Assembly: GCA_037783545.1 (NCBI GenBank) | Contig: JBBELK010001486.1 | Location: 35,556-99,555, forward strand | Source: Henricia sp. BOLD:AAB3569 | Lineage: Eukaryota > Echinodermata > Asteroidea > Spinulosida > Echinasteridae | Length of the DNA stretch: 64,000 nucleotides | Direction of reading: 5' to 3' | In this document: positions 10,940 through 23,145 of the stretch, in pieces | How the letters are laid out: each line of letters starts with the position of its first letter | Numbering within the stretch: position 1 is the stretch's first letter | The notes under the pieces: generated by a model | Told to the model about the DNA's origin: nothing | Seen by the model: only the letters and a program-made list of their open reading frames with translations | Database searches by the model: none | Program-made: the position numbers and the translations under genes

Positions 10940-13900
10940 GTGGCTGTCTGTACACACCTCTTTGGGGTACTCCTGAGTTGTGCGCATGCTCAGTCATTCG
11001 GACTGTCGTTAACGCACCGCAGTTTGGCTCGGCAATTTGGTCAAAGTGTGGTCCAAACGTCGGCAAATTTGGAGGTCGAAAAATGTTCCGACGAACTTCA
11101 AATTTTGCATGCCCTAAACTCTCTATAATGCGCACTTGTCATAAAAAATTGACAGACTTTCGCCGGGAAATGGCAGAGAAATTTCAAAGTTTAGAAAAAA
11201 CTGGGTTGAGGCTTCCTGACTGCTCTCACGCAAACCGTGGCTGTCTGTACACACCTCTTTGGGGTACTCCTGAGTTGTGCGCATGCTCAGTCATTCGGAC
11301 TGTCGTTAACGCACCGCAGTTTGGCTCGGCAATTTGGTCAAAGTGTGGTCCAAACGTCGGCAAATTTGGAGGTCGAAAAATGTTCCGACGAACTTCAAAT
11401 TTTGCATGCCCTAAACTCTCTATATTGCGCACTTGTCATAAAAAATTGACAGACTTTCGCCGGGAAATGGCAGAGAAATTTCAAAGTTTAGAAAAAACTG
11501 GGTTGAGGCTTCCTGACTGCTCTCACGCAAACCGTGGCTGTCTGTACACACCTCTTTGGGGTACTCCTGAGTTGTGCGCATGCTCAGTCATTCGGACTGT
11601 CGTTAACGCACCGCAGTTTGGCTCGGCAATTTGGTCAAAGTGTGGTCCAAACGTCGGCAAATTTGGAGGTCGAAAAATGTTCCGACGAACTTCAAATTTT
11701 GCATGCCCTAAACTCTCTATATTGCGCACTTGTCATAAAAAATTGACAGACTTTCGCCGGGAAATGGCAGAGAAATTTCAAAGTTTAGAAAAAACTGGGT
11801 TGAGGCTTCCTGACTGCTCTCACGCAAACCGTGGCTGTCTGTACACACCTCTTTGGGGTACTCCTGAGTTGTGCGCATGCTCAGTCATTCGGACTGTCGT
11901 TAACGCACCGCAGTTTGGCTCGGCAATTTGGTCAAAGTGTGGTCCAAACGTCGGCAAATTTGGAGGTCGAAAAATGTTCCGACGAACTTCAAATTTTGCA
12001 TGCCCTAAACTCTCTATATTGCGCACTTGTCATAAAAAATTGACAGACTTTCGCCGGGAAATGGCAGAGAAATTTCAAAGTTTAGAAAAAAACTGGGTTG
12101 AGGCTTCCTGACTGCTCTCACGCAAACCGTGGCTCTCTGTACACACCTCTTTGGGGTACTCCTGAGTTGTGCGCATGCTCAGTCATTCGGACTGTCGTTA
12201 ACGCACCGCAGTTTGGCTCGGCAATTTGGTCAAAGTGTGGTCCAAACGTCGGCAAATTTGGAGGTCGAAAAATGTTCCGACGAACTTCAAATTTTGCATG
12301 CCCTAAACTCTCTATATTGCGCACTTGTCATAAAAAATTGACAGACTTTCGCCGGGAAATGGCAGAGAAATTTCAAAGTTTAGAAAAAACTGGGTTGAGG
12401 CTTCCTGACTGCTCTCACGCAAACCGTGGCTGTCTGTACACACCTCTTTGGGGTACTCCTGAGTTGTGCGCATGCTCAGTCATTCGGACTGTCGTTAACG
12501 CACCGCAGTTTGGCTCGGCAATTTGGTCAAAGTGTGGTCCAAACGTCGGCAAATTTGGAGGTCGAAAAATGTTCCGACGAACTTCAAATTTTGCATGCCC
12601 TAAACTCTCTATATTGCGCACTTGTCATAAAAAAATTGACAGACTTTCGCCGGGAAATGGCAGAGAAATTTCAAAGTTTAGAAAAAACTGGGTTGAGGCT
12701 TCCTGACTGCTCTCACGCAAACCGTGGCTGTCTGTACACACCTCTTTGGGGTACTCCTGAGTTGTGCGCGTGCTCAGTCATTCGGACTGTCGTTAACGCA
12801 CCGCAGTTTGGCTCGGCAATTTGGTCAAAGTGTGGTCCAAACGTCGGCAAATTTGGAGGTCGAAAAATGTTCCGACGAACTTCAAATTTTGCATGCCCTA
12901 AACTCTCTATATTGCGCACTTGTCATAAAAAATTGACAGACTTTCGCCGGGAAATGGCAGAGAAATGTCAAAGTTTAGAAAAAACTGGGTTGAGGCTTCC
13001 TGACTGCTCTCACGCAAACCGTGGCTGTCTGTACACACCTCTTTGGGGTACTCCTGAGTTGTGCGCATGCTCAGTCATTCGGACTGTCGTTAACGCACCG
13101 CAGTTTGGCTCGGCAATTTGGTCAAAGTGTGGTCCAAACGTCGGTAAATTTGGAGGTCGAAAAATGTTCCGACGAACTTCAAATTTTGCATGCCCTAAAC
13201 TCTCTATATTGCGCACTTGTCATAAAAAATTGACAGACTTTCGCCGGGAAATGGCAGAGAAATTTCAAAGTTTAGAAAAAACTGGGTTGAGGCTTCCTGA
13301 CTGCTCTCACGCAAACCGTGGCTGTCTCTACACACCTCTTTGGGGTACTCCTGAGTTGTGCGCATGCTCAGTCATTCAGACTGACGTTAACGCACCGCAG
13401 TTTGGCTCGGCAATTTGGTCAAAGTGTGGTCCAAACGTCGGCAAATTTGGAGGTCGAAAAATGTTCCGACGAACTTCAAATTTTGCATGCCCTAAACTCT
13501 CTATATTGCGCACTTGTCATAAAAAAATTGACAGACTTTCGCCGGGAAATGGCAGAGAAATTTTAAAGTTTAGAAAAAAATGGGTTGAGGCTTCCTGACT
13601 GCTCTCACGCAAACCGTGGCTGTCTGTACACACCTCTTTGGGGTACTCCTGAGTTGTGCGCATGCTCAGTCATTCGGACTGTCGTTAACGTACCGCAGTT
13701 TGGCTCGGCAATTTGGTCAAAGTGTGGTCCAAACGTCGGCAAATTTGGAGGTCGAAAAATGTTCCGACGAACTTCAAATTTTGCATGCCCTAAACTCTCT
13801 ATATTGCGCACTTGTCATAAAAAATTGACAGACTTTCGCCGGGAAATGGCAGAGAAATTTCAAAGTTTAGAAAAAACTGGGTTGAGGCTTCCTGACTGCT

Positions 13901-14210
13901 CTCACGCAAACCGTGGCTGTCTGTACACACCTCTTTGGGGTACTCCTGAGTTGTGCGCATGCTCAGTCATTCGGACTGTCGTTAACGCACCGCAGTTTGG
14001 CTCGGCAATTTGGTCAAAGTGTGGTCCAAACGTCGGCAAATTTGGAGGTCGAAAAATGTTCCGACGAACTTCAAATTTTGCATGCCCTAAACTCTCTATA
14101 TTGCGCACTTGTCATAAAAAATTGACAGACTTTCGCCGGGAAATGGCAGAGAAATTTCAAAGTTTAGAAAAAAACTGGGTTGAGGCTTCCTGACTGCTCT
14201 CACGCAAACC

Positions 14211-15102
14211 GTGGCTGTCTGTACACACCTCTTTGGGGTACTCCTGAGTTGTGCGCATGCTCAGTCATTCGGACTGTCGTTAACGCACCGCAGTTTGGCT
14301 CGGCAATTTGGTCAAAGTGTGGTCCAAACGTCGGCAAATTTGGAGGTCGAAAAATGTTCCGACGAACTTCAAATTTTGCATGCCCTAAACTCTCTATATT
14401 GCGCACTTGTCATACAAAATTGACAGACTTTCGCCGGGAAATGGCAGAGAATTTTCAAAGTTTAGAAAAAACTGGGTTGAGGCTTCCTGACTGCTCTCGC
14501 GCAAACCGTGGCTGTCTGTACACACCTCTTTGGGGTACTCCTGAGTTGTGGGCATGCTCAGTCATTCGGACTGTCGTTAACGCACCGCAGTTTGGCTCGG
14601 CAATTTGGTCAAAGTGTGGTCCAAACGTCGGCAAATTTGGAGGTCGAAAAATGTTCCGACGAACTTCAAATTTTGCATGCCCTAAACTCTCTATATTGCG
14701 CACTTGTCATAAAAAAATTGACAGACTTTCGCCGGGAAATGGCAGAGAAATTTCAAAGTTTAGAAAAAAATGGGTTGAGGCTTCCTGACTGCTCTCACGC
14801 AAACCGTGGCTGTCTGTACACACCTCTTTGGGGTACTCCTGAGTTGTGCGCATGCTCAGTCATTCGGACTGTCGTTAACGCACCGCAGTTTGGCTCGGCA
14901 ATTTGGTCAAAGTGTGGTCCAAACGTCGGCAAATTTGGAGGTCGAAAAATGTTCCGACGAACTTCAAATTTTTCATGCCCTAAACTCTCTATATTGCGCA
15001 CTTGTCATAAAAAATTGACAGACTTTCGCCGGGAAATGGCAGAGAAATTTCAAAGTTTAGAAAAAACTGGGTTGAGGCTTCCTGACTGCTCTCACGCAAA
15101 CC
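14211..15102 (+). repeat. Higher-order block H2, copy near 14.2 kb
   Basis: The monomer at 14211 has CATACAAAATTG and GAGAATTTTC. The monomer at 14508 has CTCGCGC, TTGTGGGCATGC, an extra A before ATTGACAG and GAAAAAAATGGG. A near-standard monomer follows. The order recurs at 18098-18989, and at 166-1057 without the GAGAATTTTC mark. The offset between the 14.2 and 18.1 kb copies is 3887 bp. Confidence 0.8.
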
Positions 15103-15507
15103 GTGGCTGTCTGTACACACCTCTTTGGGGTACTCCTGAGTTGTGCGCATGCTCAGTCATTCGGACTGTCGTTAACGCACCGCAGTTTGGCTCGGCAATT
15201 TGGTCAAAGTGTGGTCCAAACGTCGGCAAATTTGGAGGTCGAAAAATGTTCCGACGAACTTCAAATTTTGCATGCCCTAAACTCTCTATATTGCGCACTT
15301 GTCATAAAAAATTGACAGACTTTCGCCGGGAAATGGCAGAGAAATTTCAAAGTTTAGAAAAAACTGGGTTGAGGCTTCCTGACTGCTCTCACGCAAACCG
15401 TGGCTGTCTGTACACACCTCTTTGGGGTACTCCTGAGTTGTGCGCATGCTCAGTCATTCAGACTGACGTTAACGCACCGCAGTTTGGCTCGGCAATTTGG
15501 TCAGTGT

Positions 15508-15533
15508 GGTCCAAACGTCGGGTCCAAACGTCG
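15508..15533. repeat. 13-bp tandem microduplication
   Basis: GGTCCAAACGTCG occurs twice in direct succession inside one monomer (15508-15520 and 15521-15533). The neighbouring GTCAGTGTGG deletion shows this is an H3-type monomer. It is unique in the clean array. Confidence 0.85.
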
Positions 15534-16896
15534 GCAAATTTGGAGGTCGAAAAATGTTCCGACGAACTTCAAATTTTGCATGCCCTAAACTCTCTATATT
15601 GCGCACTTGTCATAAAAAATTGACAGACTTTCGCCGGGAAATGGCAGAGAAATTTCAAAGTTTAGAAAAAACTGGGTTGAGGCTTCCTGACTGCTCTCAC
15701 GCAAACCGTGGCTGTCTGTACACACCTCTTTGGGGTACTCCTGAGTTGTGCGCATGCTCAGTCATTCGGACTGTCGTTAACGCACCGTCAGTTTGGCTCG
15801 GCAATTTGGTCAAAGTGTGGTCCAAACGTCGGCAAATTTGGAGGTCGAAAAATGTTCCGACGAACTTCAAATTTTGCATGCCCTAAACTCTCTATATTGC
15901 GCACTTGTCATAAAAAATTGACAGACTTTCGCCGGGAAATGGCAGAGAAATTTCAAAGTTTAGAAAAAACTGGGTTGAGGCTTCCTGACTGCTCTCACGC
16001 AAACCGTGGCTGTCTGTACACACCTCTTTGGGGTACTCCTGAGTTGTGCGCATGCTCAGTCATTCGGACTGTCGTTAACGCACCGCAGTTTGGCTCGGCA
16101 ATTTGGTCAAAGTGTGGTCCAAACGTCGGCAAATTTGGAGGTCGAAAAATGTTCCGACGAACTTCAAATTTTGCATGCCCTAAACTCTCTATATTGCGCA
16201 CTTGTCATAAAAAATTGACAGACTTTCGCCGGGAAATGGCAGAGAAATTTCAAAGTTTAGAAAAAAATGGGTTGAGGCTTCCTGACTGCTCTCACGCAAA
16301 CCGTGGCTGTCTGTACACACCTCTTTGGGGTACTCCTGAGTTGTGCGCATGCTCAGTCATTCGGACTGTCGTTAACGCACCGCAGTTTGGCTCGGCAATT
16401 TGGTCAAAGTGTGGTCCAAACGTCGGCAAATTTGGAGGTCGAAAAATGTTCCGACGAACTTCAAATTTTGCATGCCCTAAACTCTCTATATTGCGCACTT
16501 GTCATAACAAATTGACAGACTTTCGCCGGGAAATGGCAGAGAAATTTCAAAGTTTAGAAAAAACTGGGTTGAGGCTTCCTGACTGCTCTCACTCAAACCG
16601 TGGCTGTCTGTACACACCTCTTTGGGGTACTCCTGAGTTGTGCGCATGCTCAGTCATTCGGACTGTCGTTAACGCACCGCAGTTTGGCTCGGCAATTTGG
16701 TCAAAGTGTGGTCCAAACGTCGGCAAATTTGGAGGTCGAAAAATGTTCCGACGAACTTCAAATTTTGCATGCCCTAAACTCTCTATATTGCGCACTTGTC
16801 ATAAAAAATTGACAGACTTTCGCCGGGAAATGGCAGAGAAATTTCAAAGTTTAGAAAAAACTGGGTTGAGGCTTCCTGACTGCTCTCACGCAAACC

Positions 16897-17799
16897 GTGG
16901 CTGTCTGTACACACCTCTTTGGGGTACTCCTGAGTTGTGCGCATGCTCAGTCATTCAGACTGACGTTAACGCACCGCAGTTTGGCTCGGCAATTTGGTCA
17001 GTGTGGTCCAAACGTCGGCAAATTTGGAGGTCGAAAAATGTTCCGACGAACTTCAAATTTTGCATGCCCTAAACTCTCTATATTGCGCACTTGTCATACA
17101 AAATTGACAGACTTTCGCCGGGAAATGGCAGAGAAATTTCAAAGTTTAGAAAAAACTGGGTTGAGGCTTCCTGACTGCTCTCACGCAAACCGTGGCTGTC
17201 TGTACACACCTCTTTGGGGTACTCCTGAGTTGTGCGCATGCTCAGTCATTCGGACTGTCGTTAACGCACCGTCGTTAACGCACCGCAGTTTGGCTCGGCA
17301 ATTTGGTCAAAGTGTGGTCCAAACGTCGGCAAATTTGGAGGTCGAAAAATGTTCCGACGAACTTCAAATTTTGCATGCCCTAAACTCTCTATATTGCGCA
17401 CTTGTCATAAAAAATTGACAGACTTTCGCCGGGAAATGGCAGAGAAATTTCAAAGTTTAGAAAAAACTGGGTTGAGGCTTCCTGACTGCTCTCACGCAAA
17501 CCGTGGCTGTCTGTACACACCTTTTTGGGGTACTCCTGAGTTGTGCGCATGCTCAGTCATTCGGACTGTCGTTAACGCACCGCAGTTTGGCTCGGCAATT
17601 TGGTCAAAGTGTGGTCCAAACGTCGGCAAATTTGGAGGTCGAAAAATTTTCCGACGAACTTCAAATTTTGCATGCCTTAAACTCTCTATATTGCGCACTT
17701 GTCATAAAAAATTGACAGACTTTCGCCGGGAAATGGCAGAGAAATTTCAAAGTTTAGAAAAAACTGGGTTGAGGCTTCCTGACTGCTCTCACGCAAACC
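16897..17799 (+). repeat. Higher-order block H3, copy 1
   Basis: Monomer order: CAGACTGACG + GTCAGTGTGG (AA lost) + CATACAAAATTG (16897); a monomer with a 14-bp internal duplication (about 17200); ACACCTTTTTGGGG (17503). The same three-monomer order occurs at 19287 and 22256. Confidence 0.8.
17257..17284. repeat. 14-bp tandem microduplication
   Basis: GTCGTTAACGCACC is present twice in succession (17257-17270 and 17271-17284), lengthening the second monomer of the first H3 block. The other two H3 copies lack it. Confidence 0.85.
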
Positions 17800-18097
17800 G
17801 TGGCTGTCTGTACACACCTCTTTGGGGTACTCCTGAGTTGTGCGCATGCTCAGTCATTCGGACTGTCGTTAACGCACCGCAGTTTGGCTCGGCAATTTGG
17901 TCAAAGTGTGGTCCAAACGTCGGCAAATTTGGAGGTCGAAAAATGTTCCGACGAACTTCAAATTTTGCATGCCCTAAACTCTCTATATTGCGCACTTGTC
18001 ATAAAAAATTGACAGACTTTCGCCGGGAAATGGCAGAGAAATTTCAAAGTTTAGAAAAAAACTGGGTTGAGGCTTCCTGACTGCTCTCACGCAAACC

Positions 18098-18989
18098 GTG
18101 GCTGTCTGTACACACCTCTTTGGGGTACTCCTGAGTTGTGCGCATGCTCAGTCATTCGGACTGTCGTTAACGCACCGCAGTTTGGCTCGGCAATTTGGTC
18201 AAAGTGTGGTCCAAACGTCGGCAAATTTGGAGGTCGAAAAATGTTCCGACGAACTTCAAATTTTGCATGCCCTAAACTCTCTATATTGCGCACTTGTCAT
18301 ACAAAATTGACAGACTTTCGCCGGGAAATGGCAGAGAATTTTCAAAGTTTAGAAAAAACTGGGTTGAGGCTTCCTGACTGCTCTCGCGCAAACCGTGGCT
18401 GTCTGTACACACCTCTTTGGGGTACTCCTGAGTTGTGGGCATGCTCAGTCATTCGGACTGTCGTTAACGCACCGCAGTTTGGCTCGGCAATTTGGTCAAA
18501 GTGTGGTCCAAACGTCGGCAAATTTGGAGGTCGAAAAATGTTCCGACGAACTTCAAATTTTGCATGCCCTAAACTCTCTATATTGCGCACTTGTCATAAA
18601 AAAATTGACAGACTTTCGCCGGGAAATGGCAGAGAAATTTCAAAGTTTAGAAAAAAATGGGTTGAGGCTTCCTGACTGCTCTCACGCAAACCGTGGCTGT
18701 CTGTACACACCTCTTTGGGGTACTCCTGAGTTGTGCGCATGCTCAGTCATTCGGACTGTCGTTAACGCACCGCAGTTTGGCTCGGCAATTTGGTCAAAGT
18801 GTGGTCCAAACGTCGGCAAATTTGGAGGTCGAAAAATGTTCCGACGAACTTCAAATTTTGCATGCCCTAAACTCTCTATATTGCGCACTTGTCATAAAAA
18901 ATTGACAGACTTTCGCCGGGAAATGGCAGAGAAATTTCAAAGTTTAGAAAAAACTGGGTTGAGGCTTCCTGACTGCTCTCACGCAAACC
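18098..18989 (+). repeat. Higher-order block H2, copy near 18.1 kb
   Basis: Carries the same CATACAAAATTG + GAGAATTTTC monomer and the same CTCGCGC + TTGTGGGCATGC monomer as 14211-15102. The first two monomers look identical between copies, so this is a recent duplication. Confidence 0.8.
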
Positions 18990-19286
18990 GTGGCTGTCTG
19001 TACACACCTCTTTGGGGTACTCCTGAGTTGTGCGCATGCTCAGTCATTCGGACTGTAGTTAACGCACCGCAGTTTGGCTCGGCAATTTGGTCAAAGTGTG
19101 GTCCAAACGTCGGCAAATTTGGAGGTCGAAAAATGTTCCGACGAACTTCAAATTTTGCATGCCCTAAACTCTCTATATTGCGCACTTGTCATAAAAAATT
19201 GACAGACTTTCGCCGGGAAATGGCAGAGAAATTTCAAAGTTTAGAAAAAACTGGGTTGAGGCTTCCTGACTGCTCTCACGCAAACC

Positions 19287-20175
19287 GTGGCTGTCTGTAC
19301 ACACCTCTTTGGGGTACTCCTGAGTTGTGCGCATGCTCAGTCATTCAGACTGACGTTAACGCACCGCAGTTTGGCTCGGCAATTTGGTCAGTGTGGTCCA
19401 AACGTCGGCAAATTTGGAGGTCGAAAAATGTTCCGACGAACTTCAAATTTTGCATGCCCTAAACTCTCTATATTGCGCACTTGTCATACAAAATTGACAG
19501 ACTTTCGCCGGGAAATGGCAGAGAAATTTCAAAGTTTAGAAAAAACTGGGTTGAGGCTTCCTGACTGCTCTCACGCAAACCGTGGCTGTCTGTACACACC
19601 TCTTTGGGGTACTCCTGAGTTGTGCGCATGCTCAGTCATTCGGACTGTCGTTAACGCACCGCAGTTTGGCTCGGCAATTTGGTCAAAGTGTGGTCCAAAC
19701 GTCGGCAAATTTGGAGGTCGAAAAATGTTCCGACGAACTTCAAATTTTGCATGCCCTAAACTCTCTATATTGCGCACTTGTCATAAAAAATTGACAGACT
19801 TTCGCCGGGAAATGGCAGAGAAATTTCAAAGTTTAGAAAAAACTGGGTTGAGGCTTCCTGACTGCTCTCACGCAAACCGTGGCTGTCTGTACACACCTTT
19901 TTGGGGTACTCCTGAGTTGTGCGCATGCTCAGTCATTCGGACTGTCGTTAACGCACCGCAGTTTGGCTCGGCAATTTGGTCAAAGTGTGGTCCAAACGTC
20001 GGCAAATTTGGAGGTCGAAAAATGTTCCGACGAACTTCAAATTTTGCATGCCCTAAACTCTCTATATTGCGCACTTGTCATAAAAAATTGACAGACTTTC
20101 GCCGGGAAATGACAGAGAAATTTCAAAGTTTAGACAAAACTGGGTTGAGGCTTCCTGACTGCTCTCACGCAAACC
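19287..20175 (+). repeat. Higher-order block H3, copy 2
   Basis: Same order as 16897-17799 without the internal 14-bp duplication: CAGACTGACG + GTCAGTGTGG + CATACAAAATTG, then a standard monomer, then ACACCTTTTTGGGG. The next copy starts 2969 bp further on, which is ten monomers. Confidence 0.8.
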
Positions 20176-22255
20176 GTGGCTGTCTGTACACACCTCTTTG
20201 GGGTACTCCTGAGTTGTGCGCATGCTCAGTCATTCGGACTGTCGTTAACGCACCGCAGTTTGGCTCGGCAATTTGGTCAAAGTGTGGTCCAAACGTCGGC
20301 AAATTTGGAGGTCGAAAAATGTTCCGACGAACTTCAAATTTTGCATGCCCTAAACTCTCTATAATGCGCACTTGTCATAAAAAATTGACAGACTTTCGCC
20401 GGGAAATGGCAGAGAAATTTCAAAGTTTAGAAACAACTGGGTTGAGGCTTCCTGACTGCTCTCACGCAAACCGTGGCTGTCTGTACACACCTCTTTGGGG
20501 TACTCCTGAGTTGTGCGCATGCTCAGTCATTCGGACTGTCGTTAACGCACCGCAGTTTGGCTCGGCAATTTGGTCAAAGTGTGGTCCAAACGTCGGCAAA
20601 TTTGGAGGTCGAAAAATGTTCCGACGAACTTCAAATTTTGCATGCCCTAAACTCTCTATATTGCGCACTTGTCATACAAAATTGACAGACTTTCGCCGGG
20701 AAATGGCAGAGAAATTTCAAAGTTTAGAAAAAACTGGGTTGAGGCTTCCTGACTGCTCTCGCGCAAACCGTGGCTGTCTGTACACACCTCTTTGGGGTAC
20801 TCCTGAGTTGTGCGCATGCTCAGTCATTCGGACTGTCGTTAACGCACCGCAGTTTGGCTCGGCAATTTGGTCAAAGTGTGGTCCAAACGTCGGCAAATTT
20901 GGAGGTCGAAAAATGTTCCGACGAACTTCAAATTTTGCATGCCCTAAACTCTCTATATTGCGCACTTGTCATAAAAAAATTGACAGACTTTCGCCGGGAA
21001 ATGGCAGAGAAATTTCAAAGTTTAGAAAAAACTGGGTTGAGGCTTCCTGACTGCTCTCACGCAAACCGTGGCTGTCTGTACACACCTCTTTGGGGTACTC
21101 CTGAGTTGTGCGCATGCTCAGTCATTCGGACTGTCGTTAACGCACCGCAGTTTGGCTCGGCAATTTGGTCAAAGTGTGGTCCAAACGTCGGCAAATTTGG
21201 AGGTCGAAAAATGTTCCGACGAACTTCAAATTTTGCATGCCCTAAACTCTCTATATTGCGCACTTGTCATAAAAAATTGACAGACTTTCGCCGGGAAATG
21301 GCAGAGAAATTTCAAAGTTTAGAAAAAACTGGGTTGAGGCTTCCTGACTGCTCTCACGCAAACCGTGGCTGTCTGTACACACCTCTTTGGGGTACTCCTG
21401 AGTTGTGCGCATGCTCAGTCATTCGGACTGTCGTTAACGCACCGCAGTTTGGCTCGGCAATTTGGTCAAAGTGTGGTCCAAACGTCGGCAAATTTGGAGG
21501 TCGAAAAATGTTCCGACGAACTTCAAATTTTGCATGCCCTAAACTCTCTATATTGCGCACTTGTCATAAAAAATTGACAGACTTTCGCCGGGAAATGGCA
21601 GAGAAATTTCAAAGTTTAGAAAAAACTGGGTTGAGGCTTCCTGACTGCTCTCACGCAAACCGTGGCTGTCTGTACACACCTCTTTGGGGTACTCCTGAGT
21701 TGTGCGCATGCTCAGTCATTCGGACTGTCGTTAACGCACCGCAGTTTGGCTCGGCAATTTGGTCAAAGTGTGGTCCAAACGTCGGCAAATTTGGAGGTCG
21801 AAAAATGTTCCGACGAACTTCAAATTTTGCATGCCCTAAACTCTCTATATTGCGCACTTGTCATAAAAAATTGACAGACTTTCGCCGGGAAATGACAGAG
21901 AAATTTCAAAGTTTAGAAAAAACTGGGTTGAGGCTTCCTGACTGCTCTCACGCAAACCGTGGCTGTCTGTACACACCTCTTTGGGGTACTCCTGAGTTGT
22001 GCGCATGCTCAGTCATTCGGACTGTCGTTAACGCACCGCAGTTTGGCTCGGCAATTTGGTCAAAGTGTGGTCCAAACGTCGGCAAATTTGGAGGTCGAAA
22101 AATGTTCCGACGAACTTCAAATTTTGCATGCCCTAAACTCTCTATATTGCGCACTTGTCATAAAAAATTGACAGACTTTCGCCGGGAAATGGCAGAGAAA
22201 TTTCTAAGTTTAGAAAAAACTGGGTTGAGGCTTCCTGACTGCTCTCACGCAAACC

Positions 22256-23145
22256 GTGGCTGTCTGTACACACCTCTTTGGGGTACTCCTGAGTTGTGCG
22301 CATGCTCAGTCATTCAGACTGACGTTAACGCACCGCAGTTTGGCTCGGCAATTTGGTCAGTGTGGTCCAAACGTCGGCAAATTTGGAGGTCGAAAAATGT
22401 TCCGACGAACTTCAAATTTTGCATGCCCTAAACTCTCTATATTGCGCACTTGTCATACAAAATTGACAGACTTTCGCCGGGAAATGGCAGAGAAATTTCA
22501 AAGTTTAGAAAAAACTGGGTTGAGGCTTCCTGACTGCTCTCACGCAAACCGTGGCTGTCTGTACACACCTCTTTGGGGTACTCCTGAGTTGTGCGCATGC
22601 TCAGTCATTCGGACTGTCGTTAACGCACCGCAGTTTGGCTCGGCAATTTGGTCAAAGTGTGGTCCAAACGTCGGCAAATTTGGAGGTCGAAAAATGTTCC
22701 GACGAACTTCAAATTTTGCATGCCCTAAACTCTCTATATTGCGCACTTGTCATAAAAAATTGACAGACTTTCGCCGGGAAATGGCAGAGAAATTTCAAAG
22801 TTTAGAAAAAACTGGGTTGAGGCTTCCTGACTGCTCTCACGCAAACCGTGGCTGTCTGTACACACCTTTTTGGGGTACTCCTGAGTTGTGCGCATGCTCA
22901 GTCATTCGGACTGTCGTTAACGCACCGCAGTTTGGCTCGGCAATTTGGTCAAAGTGTGGTCCAAACGTCGGCAAATTTGGAGGTCGAAAAATGTTCCGAC
23001 GAACTTCAAATTTTGCATGCCCTAAACTCTCTATAATTGCGCACTTGTCATAAAAAATTGACAGACTTTCGCCGGGAAATGACAGAGAAATTTCAAAGTT
23101 TAGAAAAAACTGGGTTGAGGCTTCCTGACTGCTCTCACGCAAACC
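22256..23145 (+). repeat. Higher-order block H3, copy 3
   Basis: Third occurrence of the CAGACTGACG / standard / ACACCTTTTTGGGG triplet. The last monomer has one inserted A (CTATAATTGCGC at about 23034). Confidence 0.8.
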
